The translations under genes and the position numbers were made by a program. 64,000 nucleotides of DNA from assembly GCA_035532475.1 (NCBI GenBank), contig DATKQY010000069.1:1-64000 (forward strand), read 5' to 3'. Every line of letters starts with the position of its first letter. The first letter of the stretch is position 1. This DNA comes from DATKQY01 sp035532475. Its GTDB lineage: Bacteria; Actinomycetota; Acidimicrobiia; Acidimicrobiales; Bog-793. The notes beneath the pieces are model-generated. The model ran no database searches. It saw nothing but the letters and a program-made list of their open reading frames with translations, and was not told the DNA's origin. This document shows, in pieces, positions 1-8,110 of the stretch.

Positions 1-142
1 TCTCGAAGTGTTTGGAAGCTCTTCTTGAGGATCACGCGGTGGCCGCACCGCGTGGTGGATGTCCGCCTCCGGGCTCGTCGTCGAGCTCGTCAGGGACGAC
101 TACCAGCTACACCACATCTGTGGACGTGAACCGCGAGCGCCA

Positions 143-1462
143 CTAGCTGGTAGCGCGGAGCACTTCCCGCAACTTCACTCGCCGACCGGTCCTGAGGATG
201 GCCCGCCGGTAGATGCCCGCCGCGAAGCGGGCGACAGCCACGGTAGACGCCACCGAGAGTGCCGCGGCGAGGAGGAACTCCCACCACGTGGCCTTGCCGA
301 GCCCGACGAGAACTGGCATCGCGAACGGTGCGGTCGGGGGGAAGTAGGCGAGCACGTCGAAGAAGAGGGAGGTGTTCCCCGAGCCGGCCGTCGCGAGCGA
401 GACGACGTAGCCGACGAGCATTGGGATGCTGAGGGGAAAGCTCAGGCTCTGAAGTTGGTCTTGACGTTCCGCGAGCGAACCCGCTGCCGCGTAGACCCAG
501 CAGTAGAAGGCGTAGCCAAGCACCAGCCAGAGGAGGGAGCTCGCCAGCTCGAGAGGGGCCGTGCCCTGCAAGATGTCCGAGCCGACGGCCTTGGCGAGGA
601 CGAGCGCGAAGATGACGATGACACTCGCCTGAGCGAGTGCCGCGGCACCGATGCCGATCACCTTGCCCGCGAGGAGATGGATCGCCCGCACCGTGGCAAG
701 GAGCACCTCGACCACGCGGCTCGACTTCTCTTCGGCCACGCCAATGAGGATCCACGCGCTGTACTGAGAGAGCAGCACGAACAGGAGGATCAGCCCGAGG
801 ACCGAGGTGCCCCGCGCCGCGCCCTTAGTCGTAGCCGCCGTAAGGCCGGTGATGGGCACCACGAATGGGTGGGCGAGCGTTGCTGCCTGGGCGGGAGAGA
901 GGCGTGCCGCGGCGATCGTGGCGAGCGTGGCGAGTCTCGCCGAGAGACTCCGGGCGAACTCGGTGACCGTCGAGGTGTCCGACGCGGTGATGGCCTGCTT
1001 GAGGATGATCTGCTTGCCGTCGACGAGTACGAGATCGATCTGCCCGGTGCGAAGGGCCTCCTTGGCCGAAGCGAGTCCAGCCTCGGCTACGAGGCGCACG
1101 GTGACGTGGAAGTCGCTGCCAGCTGTGTTGACCGCAGCGCGAACTGATGGTGCGAGACTGCCGACGACGCCGACGCGATGCGATGTTGACGCGTTCTTGT
1201 TGAGTGTCGGGATGACGATCGCCGCGGCTACGACGGCGAGGATGAGCACCGTCCCGATGCGGTAGATCCTGCCGCGAGTTCGCTCTCGCAGCTCGCGCGC
1301 GGCTATGAGGCCGACGTCGCCGAACGTGGCCTCGAAGTATTGGCGCGCCGCTGAGGGTCCGCGCGCTGCTGTTGCCACAGGCGCCCCGCGGGCGCGTCGG
1401 TGACGGAGGATCCGCACGAGGAGCAACGCCACGACGAGCACGACGAATGGCACGATCTTCAC
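143..1462 (-). CDS. ABC-2 type transporter permease (NatB-like)
   Basis: A 439-residue membrane protein of the ABC-2/NatB type. One membrane segment lies near residues 67-86, then comes a large extracytoplasmic stretch (about 90-215), then a block of five or six hydrophobic segments from about 220 to 410. This layout is typical of NatB/YhaP-like exporter permeases. The GTG start overlaps the stop of the upstream ATPase gene by 4 bases (GTGA), so the two are translationally coupled and should form one exporter. The substrate (sodium, drug or peptide) cannot be read from the sequence. Confidence 0.85.
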   Translation of the reverse strand: MKIVPFVVLVVALLLVRILRHRRARGAPVATAARGPSAARQYFEATFGDVGLIAARELRERTRGRIYRIGTVLILAVVAAAIVIPTLNKNASTSHRVGVVGSLAPSVRAAVNTAGSDFHVTVRLVAEAGLASAKEALRTGQIDLVLVDGKQIILKQAITASDTSTVTEFARSLSARLATLATIAAARLSPAQAATLAHPFVVPITGLTAATTKGAARGTSVLGLILLFVLLSQYSAWILIGVAEEKSSRVVEVLLATVRAIHLLAGKVIGIGAAALAQASVIVIFALVLAKAVGSDILQGTAPLELASSLLWLVLGYAFYCWVYAAAGSLAERQDQLQSLSFPLSIPMLVGYVVSLATAGSGNTSLFFDVLAYFPPTAPFAMPVLVGLGKATWWEFLLAAALSVASTVAVARFAAGIYRRAILRTGRRVKLREVLRATS

Positions 1463-2355
1463 GAGAGCGCCTCACGAAAGACCTCGGAGAGGCGCCGGCG
1501 CTCGAAGCGGAACTCCGTCACGACTCCCGCGCGCTGCGCGGCACGAAGAACCTCCTGGCTGTCAATCGAGTCTGCGAGCACGAGGCGGGCCGCACCCGCC
1601 GCGATCTCCGATACCGTGACGCCTGGTAGGTTCCGCGCCCACGCGGCCTCCCGGTCGCCCTCGACGCGCACGACGAGACGGCTGCTCCCGCCGAGCGCCA
1701 GGTCGTCCACGCTTCCGGTGACGACGAGCCGGCCATGGTCGATGATCGTCACTGTCTCGCAGAGATCCTCTACCTGGTCGAGCTGGTGGCTGGAGAACAG
1801 CACGCCGCAGCCGGAGCGGGCCTGCTCGGTGAGCACGGCCCCGATGTCGTCGATACCTGTCGGGTCGAGCCCCGCGAGCGGCTCGTCGAGGATGATCAGC
1901 TCAGGGCCGTGCACAAGCGCCGCGGCGAGCTGGACGCGCTGCTGGTTCCCGTGCGACAGCGCGTCCACCCGGCCCGCGGCACGGTCCGCGATCCCGAGTC
2001 GTTCGAGCCAATATTTGGTTGCAGCCGCGGCGTCGGACGCGCCCAACCCGTGCAGCCTCCCGAGGTATTCGACCTGCTCGCCGACGAGCATGCTTGGGTA
2101 GAGCCCGCGTTCCTCGGGCATGTAGCCGAAGCGCCGGCGCTGCCTCTGACTCACTGTCGAACCGTTCCATCGCACCTCGCCCTCGTCGAGGTCGAGCAGC
2201 CCGAAGACGGCGCGCATGGTCGTCGTCTTGCCGGCGCCGTTGGGGCCGAGGAAGCCGACCACCTGGCCGGAGGGGACCGAGAAGGTCAGGTCGTCAAGGG
2301 CCGTGAGGTTCCCGAAGCGGCGCGTCAGTCCGCACAGTTCGAGGACGGCTCCCAT
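1459..2355 (-). CDS. ABC transporter ATP-binding protein (NatA-like)
   Basis: A 298-residue ATPase subunit. Walker A is GPNGAGKTT near residue 38, the signature region is LSHGNQQRV instead of the usual LSGGQ, and Walker B is LIILDEPLAGLD followed by a switch His (SSHQ). The C-terminal 80 residues form the extra domain seen in DrrA/NatA-like ATPases. The non-canonical signature (SHGNQQ) is common in this subfamily. It energises the permease encoded immediately downstream with a 4-base overlap. Confidence 0.9.
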   Translation of the reverse strand: MGAVLELCGLTRRFGNLTALDDLTFSVPSGQVVGFLGPNGAGKTTTMRAVFGLLDLDEGEVRWNGSTVSQRQRRRFGYMPEERGLYPSMLVGEQVEYLGRLHGLGASDAAAATKYWLERLGIADRAAGRVDALSHGNQQRVQLAAALVHGPELIILDEPLAGLDPTGIDDIGAVLTEQARSGCGVLFSSHQLDQVEDLCETVTIIDHGRLVVTGSVDDLALGGSSRLVVRVEGDREAAWARNLPGVTVSEIAAGAARLVLADSIDSQEVLRAAQRAGVVTEFRFERRRLSEVFREALS

Positions 2356-2553
2356 CCCGCCAGGCTACGCGGGTCCTCCGCTGACAACGAGGTCCAAAAC
2401 CGGGCGCCAGCCTCGCGCCGTGCGGGCATCCGGATCCCGAGCGCCGGTGTTGTCGGCTGGCGCCGCGGAGACCTCGGCCGCGGTGTCCGACGTGTTCCGA
2501 AGTGCTGCCGCGCATAGTCTCGGAAGCGTGCTCGCCGTAGGAACGAGTGGACG

Positions 2554-3111
2554 ATGAGCGGCGGTCTCCTCGCGTACGTTGACCACCCGTTTCACCACTA
2601 CTGGGCAGCGGGTCCTTCGCTGTTCGGTCTCGTCCTGCCGGTTCTGCTGCTCGTGTCCCTGGCGGCCTCGCGGTCACGGGGGCGTAACGCGAGCGCCCTC
2701 CCGTACAGGCCCAAGCCGTCACCTGGCCCGTCCCGCGCCGTCACGGGGCGAGCGGGAGCCGTGCCGCCGGTGCTCGCGTCCGACGACGAGCGCGAGGAGA
2801 CGGCTCGCCTCGTCTCGCACGCGGTCGGCGAGGGACGCCTGAGCATCGAGGAAGGTGGGCAGCGGATCGACGCGGTGCTGCGCGCTCGCCACCGTCACGA
2901 GCTCGAAGGTCTCGTCGCGGATCTGCCGCTCCGGTCCCAGTCGACCACCATCAAACGCTCCGCCACCGCACCGATCCGCCCGGCACTGCTCGTTGTCGGA
3001 GCGGCTGTCGTCCTCGCGGCCGTGCTCCTCCAGGCCAGCGCGGGGCTCTGGGAGCTGTGGCCGATCGCTGTGGTCGTCCTCGGCGCGTCGGCACTGCTTC
3101 CTCGTCGCTGA
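2554..3111 (+). CDS. DUF1707 domain membrane protein
   Basis: A 185-residue protein with an N-terminal membrane segment (about 18-40), a cytoplasmic DUF1707-like motif (SDDEREETARLVSHAVGEGR, followed by an EEGGQRIDAVLRARHRHELE-type stretch, about 75-125) and two C-terminal hydrophobic segments (about 140-182). DUF1707 is a short actinobacterial domain of unknown biochemical role, often attached to membrane anchors. The ATG is preceded by AGGA. It stands alone between divergent and convergent minus-strand genes, so the context gives no function. Confidence 0.7.
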   Translation: MSGGLLAYVDHPFHHYWAAGPSLFGLVLPVLLLVSLAASRSRGRNASALPYRPKPSPGPSRAVTGRAGAVPPVLASDDEREETARLVSHAVGEGRLSIEEGGQRIDAVLRARHRHELEGLVADLPLRSQSTTIKRSATAPIRPALLVVGAAVVLAAVLLQASAGLWELWPIAVVVLGASALLPRR

Positions 3112-3446
3112 GCCGGCGCCATTTGCCGGTGACGGGCCCGGTCGCGGGGTCGCACCGGATCAGCGGGCCCGACGGCGGTCCGGGCGCTGCCACAGACGGC
3201 ACGCGGAGGGAACCAAGCCCGGTCCGGGGGATGACGCGCCGGACAACGACGCGGATCTGCTCATCGACCCGGAGCCGACCGGCGGCCTGCTCATCCGGAC
3301 GCGCGCTCACAGCGACCGGTCCAGACCCGACCAGGTGCGTTCCACCGCGACTGTGGGCGTAGCCACGTAGCAGCTGCCCCTGCCGACACGTGCACGACCC
3401 GCGCCCAACGTGGTGCCGACACGCCCGGCGCTCGCGGTCGTCCGCC
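3112..3446 (+). other. Intergenic, no gene seen
   Basis: Between the convergent DUF1707 and TetR genes. Short open frames exist on both strands but none shows a recognisable family or a start with a ribosome-binding site. No clear terminator hairpin was identified. Confidence 0.5.
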
Positions 3447-4124
3447 TCAGGCGCCGTCCGGCTTCTCGTCGGCCTGCATCGGCGTTTCCGAGCACAGACC
3501 GGCGATCAACCACCGGAGGGCTTGAGCGAACAGGTCATCGGGGACGCTCGCCGCATCGACGCGGCGCTGGTGGACGAGTCCTTGGAAGACGGCGAGGACG
3601 ACCGTGGTCACCGCCCGCGCGGGGATCTGCGGAGCGGCGCCGAGACGCCGCAGCGCCCGGGCCACGAGCGGCTCGAGAGCCTCGAGCTCCTCGCCCAGCT
3701 TCGCGGCGATCAACCCCATTGCCTCCGGGTTGCGCACCGCGTAGAGCCAGAACTCCGCCTGCAGCGGCGCGAGCTCGGTGTTCCTGCCGGCGACCTTCAC
3801 GAACAATCGACCGAGCGCGGCGAACGGATCCTCGTCGACCACGAGCTCCTCGTCGAGGATCTCCGCGACGGCGGTGACCCGCCTCGAGATCCCTCGCGCC
3901 CGCCGGACCGAGAGCAGCTCCAAGAACAGCTGCTCCTTGCTCTCGAAGTTCGAGTAGAGCGCTCCGGTCGAGTAGCCGGCCGACTCGGCGATCTCCTCGA
4001 CCGACGCCCCCGCAAAGCCCTTTCGGGCAAAGACGAGCGCCGCCGCGTCGAGTACTCGCTCGCGAGTCCGCGTCTTGGCCTCGGCGCGTGTCAGCCGCCT
4101 CGGCCTGTCGCCCGCGTCGATCAC
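3447..4124 (-). CDS. TetR family transcriptional regulator
   Basis: A 225-residue TetR-type repressor. The N-terminal helix-turn-helix spans about residues 20-66, with the family hallmark SVEEIAESAGYSTGALYSNF followed by ESKEQLF. The C-terminal ligand domain is divergent, so the ligand is unknown. The start is GTG. Just upstream lies an inverted repeat, GATAG-N6-CTATC (4142-4157), that could be its own operator. The next gene upstream is the damaged dodecin gene, also on the minus strand, so no clear divergent target is seen. Confidence 0.85.
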   Translation of the reverse strand: MIDAGDRPRRLTRAEAKTRTRERVLDAAALVFARKGFAGASVEEIAESAGYSTGALYSNFESKEQLFLELLSVRRARGISRRVTAVAEILDEELVVDEDPFAALGRLFVKVAGRNTELAPLQAEFWLYAVRNPEAMGLIAAKLGEELEALEPLVARALRRLGAAPQIPARAVTTVVLAVFQGLVHQRRVDAASVPDDLFAQALRWLIAGLCSETPMQADEKPDGA

Positions 4125-4141
4125 ATCCTAGATACTACTCT

Positions 4142-4157
4142 GATAGCGGTCACTATC
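4142..4157. promoter_or_regulatory. Putative TetR operator
   Basis: Inverted repeat GATAG-CGGTCA-CTATC starting 18 bases upstream of the GTG start of the TetR gene. Position and symmetry fit an autoregulatory operator. This is an inference, because the site is short and only one copy was found. Confidence 0.4.
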
Positions 4158-4235
4158 GGAATTGTCCGCTTGATCCGAAGTGGACGCCACACCACGGGCG
4201 ATGCCGGTAGTCGCGAAGCTGAGGAGGGCGCCACG

Positions 4236-4694
4236 TCACATCAGTTCCTGCTGGGTGCGGTCCTCAAGCTCGGCGCGAAGGGCCACCACGGTCTGAGGAT
4301 CGTCGTCCTCGTGCTCATCGTCGCCGCGCTCGTCGTCGGCACCGTCCTCGGAGGCAGCGCTGGCGCGCTCGCACCGCATCGCCTGCGTCGGCTCTGTACC
4401 CAAGGCTGCGACCACAGCGGCCGCGAGCGCACGATTGGCCGTTCCCGGCACCACCCGCGCACCCTCGTGACCCGAGCTCCGGTGGTCGTGCTCTTCGAGG
4501 GCGAAGGTGACCGCCAGGTTGACCTGGTACTTGACGATCCGATCGTGCTCGGCCTTTACCTGCTGTTCCTTGACCCAGGCTGAGGTCACGCCCCGTAACG
4601 TCTGGCGGGCCCGCTCGCTCCCTCCCGGTGCTGATGGCGTCCTCGAGCTGTCGGTTGAACGGGCGATCTCGGTCACCCGTGCGACATCGCTCAT
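4236..4694 (-). pseudogene. Dodecin-family flavin-binding protein, frame-disrupted and over-long
   Basis: The N-terminal part reads as dodecin: MSDVARVTEI at the start and AWVKEQQVKAEHDRIVKYQV near residues 40-60, then LAVTFALEE. Dodecins are about 70-residue dodecameric flavin-binding proteins. Between residues 14 and 25 the frame reads an unrelated Ser/Pro stretch, while the -1 frame of the same DNA (about 4653-4620) encodes RQLEDAISTGRERA, matching the conserved dodecin helix. Two compensating single-base changes would restore the family sequence. The frame also continues about 85 residues past the normal dodecin end with an acidic low-complexity tail. It is either a decayed gene or carries sequencing indels. 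Confidence 0.65.
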
Positions 4695-4834
4695 TGGCCG
4701 CGCGCCGATGAGGATCCTCCCGTCGGCGCAGACCGCGCCAGGGTCCTTCGGCCCCTGATCGAGGTTGGGGACCATCGACCCTGGCGGTGCCGCCGGTGCA
4801 GCGGGAAGGTGAATCTTGGCGGAGGAGGTCGCCC

Positions 4835-5224
4835 ATGGTCTTCGGTGACCGTGCAGATGCGGGGCGCTGTCTCGCCGCGAGGCTCCAGCACCTGCGGGGC
4901 GGGCAGATGGTGGTGCTTGGCCCGTCGCCGGGGGCCGTGCCGGTCGCCGCCGAGGTGGCGCGGGCGCTGAACGCGCCGCCAGCCGGCGCCGAGGTTCGCG
5001 AGCTCGGCGTGCCGCTCCAGCCTCAGCTGAGCACGGGCGTGATCGGCGAGGACGGCGTGCGAAGCATCAACGACGAGGTCATCCGCCTCGCCGACGTTTC
5101 CGAGAGGTGGACGACCTCGGCGGCGGCCAACGAACGCGCCGAGCCGGAGTGTCGTGCTCGGCGGTTGCGGGGCGACCGGCCGTGTGTCTCGCTGGTGGGC
5201 CGCACGACGGTGGTCGACTCATGA
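4835..5224 (+). pseudogene. Phosphoribosyltransferase-like protein, truncated before the PRPP loop
   Basis: The start at 4835 is chosen for the upstream GGAGGAGG. The first 85 residues resemble the N-terminal half of actinobacterial phosphoribosyltransferases (DRADAGRCLAARLQHLRG, later VPVAAEVARALNAP and ELGVPLQPQLSTGVIGEDGV). The frame ends at GRTTVVDS, exactly where the family continues into the VVVDDGIATG PRPP-binding loop. The catalytic half is therefore missing. The region after residue 88 also seems to lack a few residues compared with the family. The stop overlaps the start of the next gene by ATGA. Catalytic activity is unlikely. Confidence 0.65.
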
Positions 5225-6243
5225 AGCTCGGACTGGCGGGCGACACCATGCTGGGCCGCAAGGTCGCCGAGCGTCTGGCTGCGGTCCGGTCCACCGACCT
5301 CTTCTCTGAAGACGTGGTGGCTGCCGCCCTCGAGGCCGACCTGTTCGTGCTGAACCTGGAGTGCGCCATCTCAGACCGTGGGACGCGCTGGCCCGACCCG
5401 CACAAGCCCTTCTTTTTCCGGGCCCCACCGGTCGCCACCCAGGTGCTGCAGCGGCTCGGGGTGGGCTGCGTCACGCTGGCCAACAACCACGCCCTCGACT
5501 TCGGCGCCGACGCGCTCCTCGATACGTTCCGGCACCTCTCCGACGCCGGCATCTCCTGGGTCGGTGCCGGGGTGGACGAGCGTTCCGCCCGCACCCCGGC
5601 CCTTCTCGATCGGGGTGGGGCGCGCATTGGGATCGTCGGGGTCACCGATCATCCGAGCGACTACGCGGCGACGTCGGACCGGCCGGGCGTCGCCTACGCT
5701 GACCTTCGTCGCGGCTCGCCGCGCTGGCTGCTCGCTGCCATCGGCCGCGTCGACGCCGACATCGTGGTGGTGTCACCGCACTGGGGGCCGAACATGGTGG
5801 CCGAGCCCGTTGCTCACGTCAGGGAGGCCGCGGCCGCATTCCGTGGCGCGGGTGCCACCCTCGTCGCTGGCCACTCCGCCCACGTCTTCCACGGTGTCGC
5901 CGACGGGGTCCTGTACGACCTCGGTGACTTCATCGACGACTACTCCACCGACCGCCACCTGCGCAACGACCTGGGCCTGCTGTTCCTCGTAACGTTCGAA
6001 CACGCCACACCGATCCGGCTCGAAGCCGTCCCCCTTACCCTTGGCTACTGCCATACCCGCCTGGCGGATGCTGACGGGGCGGCGTGGATCGTCCGGCGGT
6101 TCCGGAAGGCCTGTGCCGCGTTCGGCTCGGTCGTCTCTGAACGAGGCGGTCGTCTCGTCGTCGAACTCGTGCCCCCCGGCGATGCGCGGCGGGCGCGCTC
6201 GGCGGTCGCGGCCCGCGAGCCCCGTCCCTGGAGTGAGGGCTGA
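5221..6243 (+). CDS. CapA-family metallophosphatase-like protein
   Basis: A 340-residue protein of the CapA (poly-gamma-glutamate synthesis) / PGA_cap family, a metallophosphatase fold. Metal-site motifs appear in order: GDTMLGR near residue 7, LNLECAIS near 46, TLANNHALDFG near 88, SPHWGPNM near 184 and AGHSAHVFHG near 217. No signal peptide is visible, so this copy is probably cytoplasmic, unlike CapA of encapsulated bacilli. An upstream extension of the frame exists, but the ATG at 5221 begins directly with the first metal motif and overlaps the preceding stop by 4 bases. The substrate is unknown. Confidence 0.8.
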   Translation: MKLGLAGDTMLGRKVAERLAAVRSTDLFSEDVVAAALEADLFVLNLECAISDRGTRWPDPHKPFFFRAPPVATQVLQRLGVGCVTLANNHALDFGADALLDTFRHLSDAGISWVGAGVDERSARTPALLDRGGARIGIVGVTDHPSDYAATSDRPGVAYADLRRGSPRWLLAAIGRVDADIVVVSPHWGPNMVAEPVAHVREAAAAFRGAGATLVAGHSAHVFHGVADGVLYDLGDFIDDYSTDRHLRNDLGLLFLVTFEHATPIRLEAVPLTLGYCHTRLADADGAAWIVRRFRKACAAFGSVVSERGGRLVVELVPPGDARRARSAVAAREPRPWSEG

Positions 6244-6554
6244 TGGACGACGAGGTCCACGAGCTGCTGCACGAGGACGAGTGTGAGCCCGAGGAGCGAG
6301 CCCGGTCCGAGCCTCGACGAGGAGGAAGGATCCAACGCCGAGGACTCGATCGGCTGGGTCGAGGTGGGGGGGACGCGCTCGAAGGTGGGGAGCCCGAGAC
6401 GCTGGGGTTCGAAACGGGCGAGGGCGACGGAGCCGAGAACAGCTTCGACGAGATCCTGCTTGAGCACTTCGAGGGCGGCGAGGCTGCCGATGACAAGGCG
6501 GAGGTGGAGGAGGAGTGGCAAAGGTCCCGCTTCGCGTTGCTGGGCGTCGGCGCG
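6244..6554 (+). other. No supported gene (possible lost 5' part of the SDR remnant)
   Basis: This stretch lies between capA and the SDR remnant. All frames are either acidic/basic low-complexity or short. I found no trace of the Rossmann motif expected at the N-terminus of the following dehydrogenase. Confidence 0.4.
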
Positions 6555-7010
6555 ATGAACTCGCCTCGCTGTGGCATGTACCCGCAGACGTTCGACCTCG
6601 ACCACCTGGAGATGGGGACGGCCGCCTACGACGGGGCGGTCGCGTACGCCCGGGCCAAGCGGGCCCAGGTCGTGCTGGCCGACGCCTGGGCGCAGCGCTT
6701 CGGCGCCGCCGACATCGCCGACTACGCCATGCATCCGGGCTGGGTGGACACGCCAGGCCTGCGCGCAGGCCTCCCGCGGTTCAGGCGCTGTCGGGGCCAC
6801 TGCTGCTCACGCCCGCGGAGGGTGCGGACACCGTCGTGTGGCTCGCTGCGGGCGGACCCGGCGCCGAGGCTCGCGACCAGGAGGCGCCGGCACCCGTCTC
6901 CGGCTTCTTCCACGACCGGCGGGTTCGGCGCGACCATCGCCCGTGCCTCACCTCGCCGACGCGCCCGGACGGGGCTGACGCGCTGTCGTCATGGTGCGCG
7001 GCGCGCACCG
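6555..7010 (+). pseudogene. C-terminal remnant of a short-chain dehydrogenase
   Basis: The frame from 6555 reads GMYPQTFDLDHLEM, then YDGAVAYARAKRAQVVLADA and YAMHPGWVDTPGLRAGLPRF. These are the active-site Tyr-x-x-x-Lys region and C-terminal signature of DHRS12-like SDRs. At about 6780 the family sequence moves to another frame (QALSGPLLLTPAEGADTVVW, then SGFFHDRR). The NAD-binding N-terminal half is absent. It is a broken gene: truncated at the 5' side and frameshifted once. Confidence 0.65.
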
Positions 7011-7332
7011 AGATCGGGACGCTGCTCTCGCCGAGCGGGGATCGCTTCGACCTGCTCGGGCCGCAACGCAACGGGAGGCTCGGTCCTCCTCGGCGACGTC
7101 GTCGTCCTCGCCGGGTGCCCCCTCCTCGGCATCGTCCGGTGGGCCGACTCGGCGACGTGCGTGCCGCCGTGGCGGGGGCGAGAGGGCAGCTCAGGCACGG
7201 AGCCGCCATCCTCGCTACGGTCGCGTGCCATGACACCTTCGGCCGACCGGCCGCCGGTCGCCTTCTCAGTGCACCTCGGGTGGGTTGCGGCGAGTCCGGG
7301 TAGGAGATAGCAGGTGGGAAAGGAGGGCAGCG
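7011..7332 (+). other. Intergenic after SDR remnant
   Basis: No recognisable coding sequence. The last about 20 bases hold the AGGAGGG ribosome-binding site of the PRC-barrel gene. Confidence 0.4.
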
Positions 7333-7689
7333 GTGTTCGAGGCTGACGACATCCGGGAGTGGCGCGGACACGACGTGGTCGATAGCGGCGGCCACAAGAT
7401 CGGGACGCTGGAATCGGTCTACGTGGACACGGCCACCGACCTGCCCGCGTTCGCGACCATCACCGTCGGACTGCCGACGCGGCACCGCCTCGTATTCGTG
7501 CCTCTCGCCGGAGCGACGGTGGGTCCGGGGTACCTCAAGATCACCTACGCCAAGCGTCAGGTGAAGGACGCACCGTCGATCGGCACTGACGGGGAGCTGC
7601 CAGCCGGTGACGAAGAGGCGGTCTTCAAGCACTACGAGCTGAGCTACCAGCCTGGCGCCGGTGGCGAGCGGCGCCTCGCCCGTCGCTGA
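7333..7689 (+). CDS. PRC-barrel domain protein
   Basis: A 118-residue protein. Residues 3-75 match a PRC-barrel domain: an EADDIREWRGHDVVDSGGHK start with the characteristic Gly-x-x-x-Gly pattern, IGTLESVYVDTAT, and RLVFVPLAGATVGPGYLKI. PRC-barrels occur in RimM, photosynthetic reaction centre H chains and many stress-related actinobacterial proteins. The GTG start is preceded by AGGAGGG at 7321-7327, which rules out the longer frame upstream. A 55-residue membrane protein gene follows 25 bases downstream and may be cotranscribed. The specific role is unknown. Confidence 0.75.
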   Translation: MFEADDIREWRGHDVVDSGGHKIGTLESVYVDTATDLPAFATITVGLPTRHRLVFVPLAGATVGPGYLKITYAKRQVKDAPSIGTDGELPAGDEEAVFKHYELSYQPGAGGERRLARR

Positions 7690-7714
7690 TGTCGACAGGA
7701 TCGGAGAGCGCGAG

Positions 7715-7882
7715 ATGGCGCTGTTTCTGCTGCTGATCATCGTCGCGATCGCATTGGGGATCGTCGGAGCGGTCGCGAAGGGCCTGCTGTACCTGCTGAT
7801 CATCGGTGTGGTCGTCTTCGTTGCCGACCTCGTCCTCATCGGTGTGCGTTTCAGGCGAAGCGGCAGGCGCCCAGGACGCTGA
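7715..7882 (+). CDS. Small hydrophobic membrane protein
   Basis: A 55-residue peptide with two adjoining hydrophobic segments (MALFLLLIIVAIALGIVGAV and a second LLYLLIIGVVVFVADLVLI) and a basic tail RFRRSGRRPGR, predicting a two-pass inner membrane protein with both ends inside. It has a purine-rich site (AGGATCGGAGAG) before its ATG and follows the PRC-barrel gene closely. Similar tiny proteins of unknown function are common in actinobacteria. Confidence 0.5.
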   Translation: MALFLLLIIVAIALGIVGAVAKGLLYLLIIGVVVFVADLVLIGVRFRRSGRRPGR

Positions 7883-8110
7883 GCCCCGCGGCCGGTCGAC
7901 TGCGTGATGGGCTCGTCGGCGAACGGACGAGCCGTGAGTCGGCCCTCGCGTCGGTGATCGACGCGATCCGGCGCAGGTAGCCCACCGCCGGCTAGCCCCC
8001 GCGGCGAACGGTTGCACGCTCCGACCGGGTGCACTCGACACCAGGGTGGGAGCTGGCGAGCGCTCGGGTCAGAACTCGACGCCTCGTTGACCAGCTGGGA
8101 GACTCCGCCC

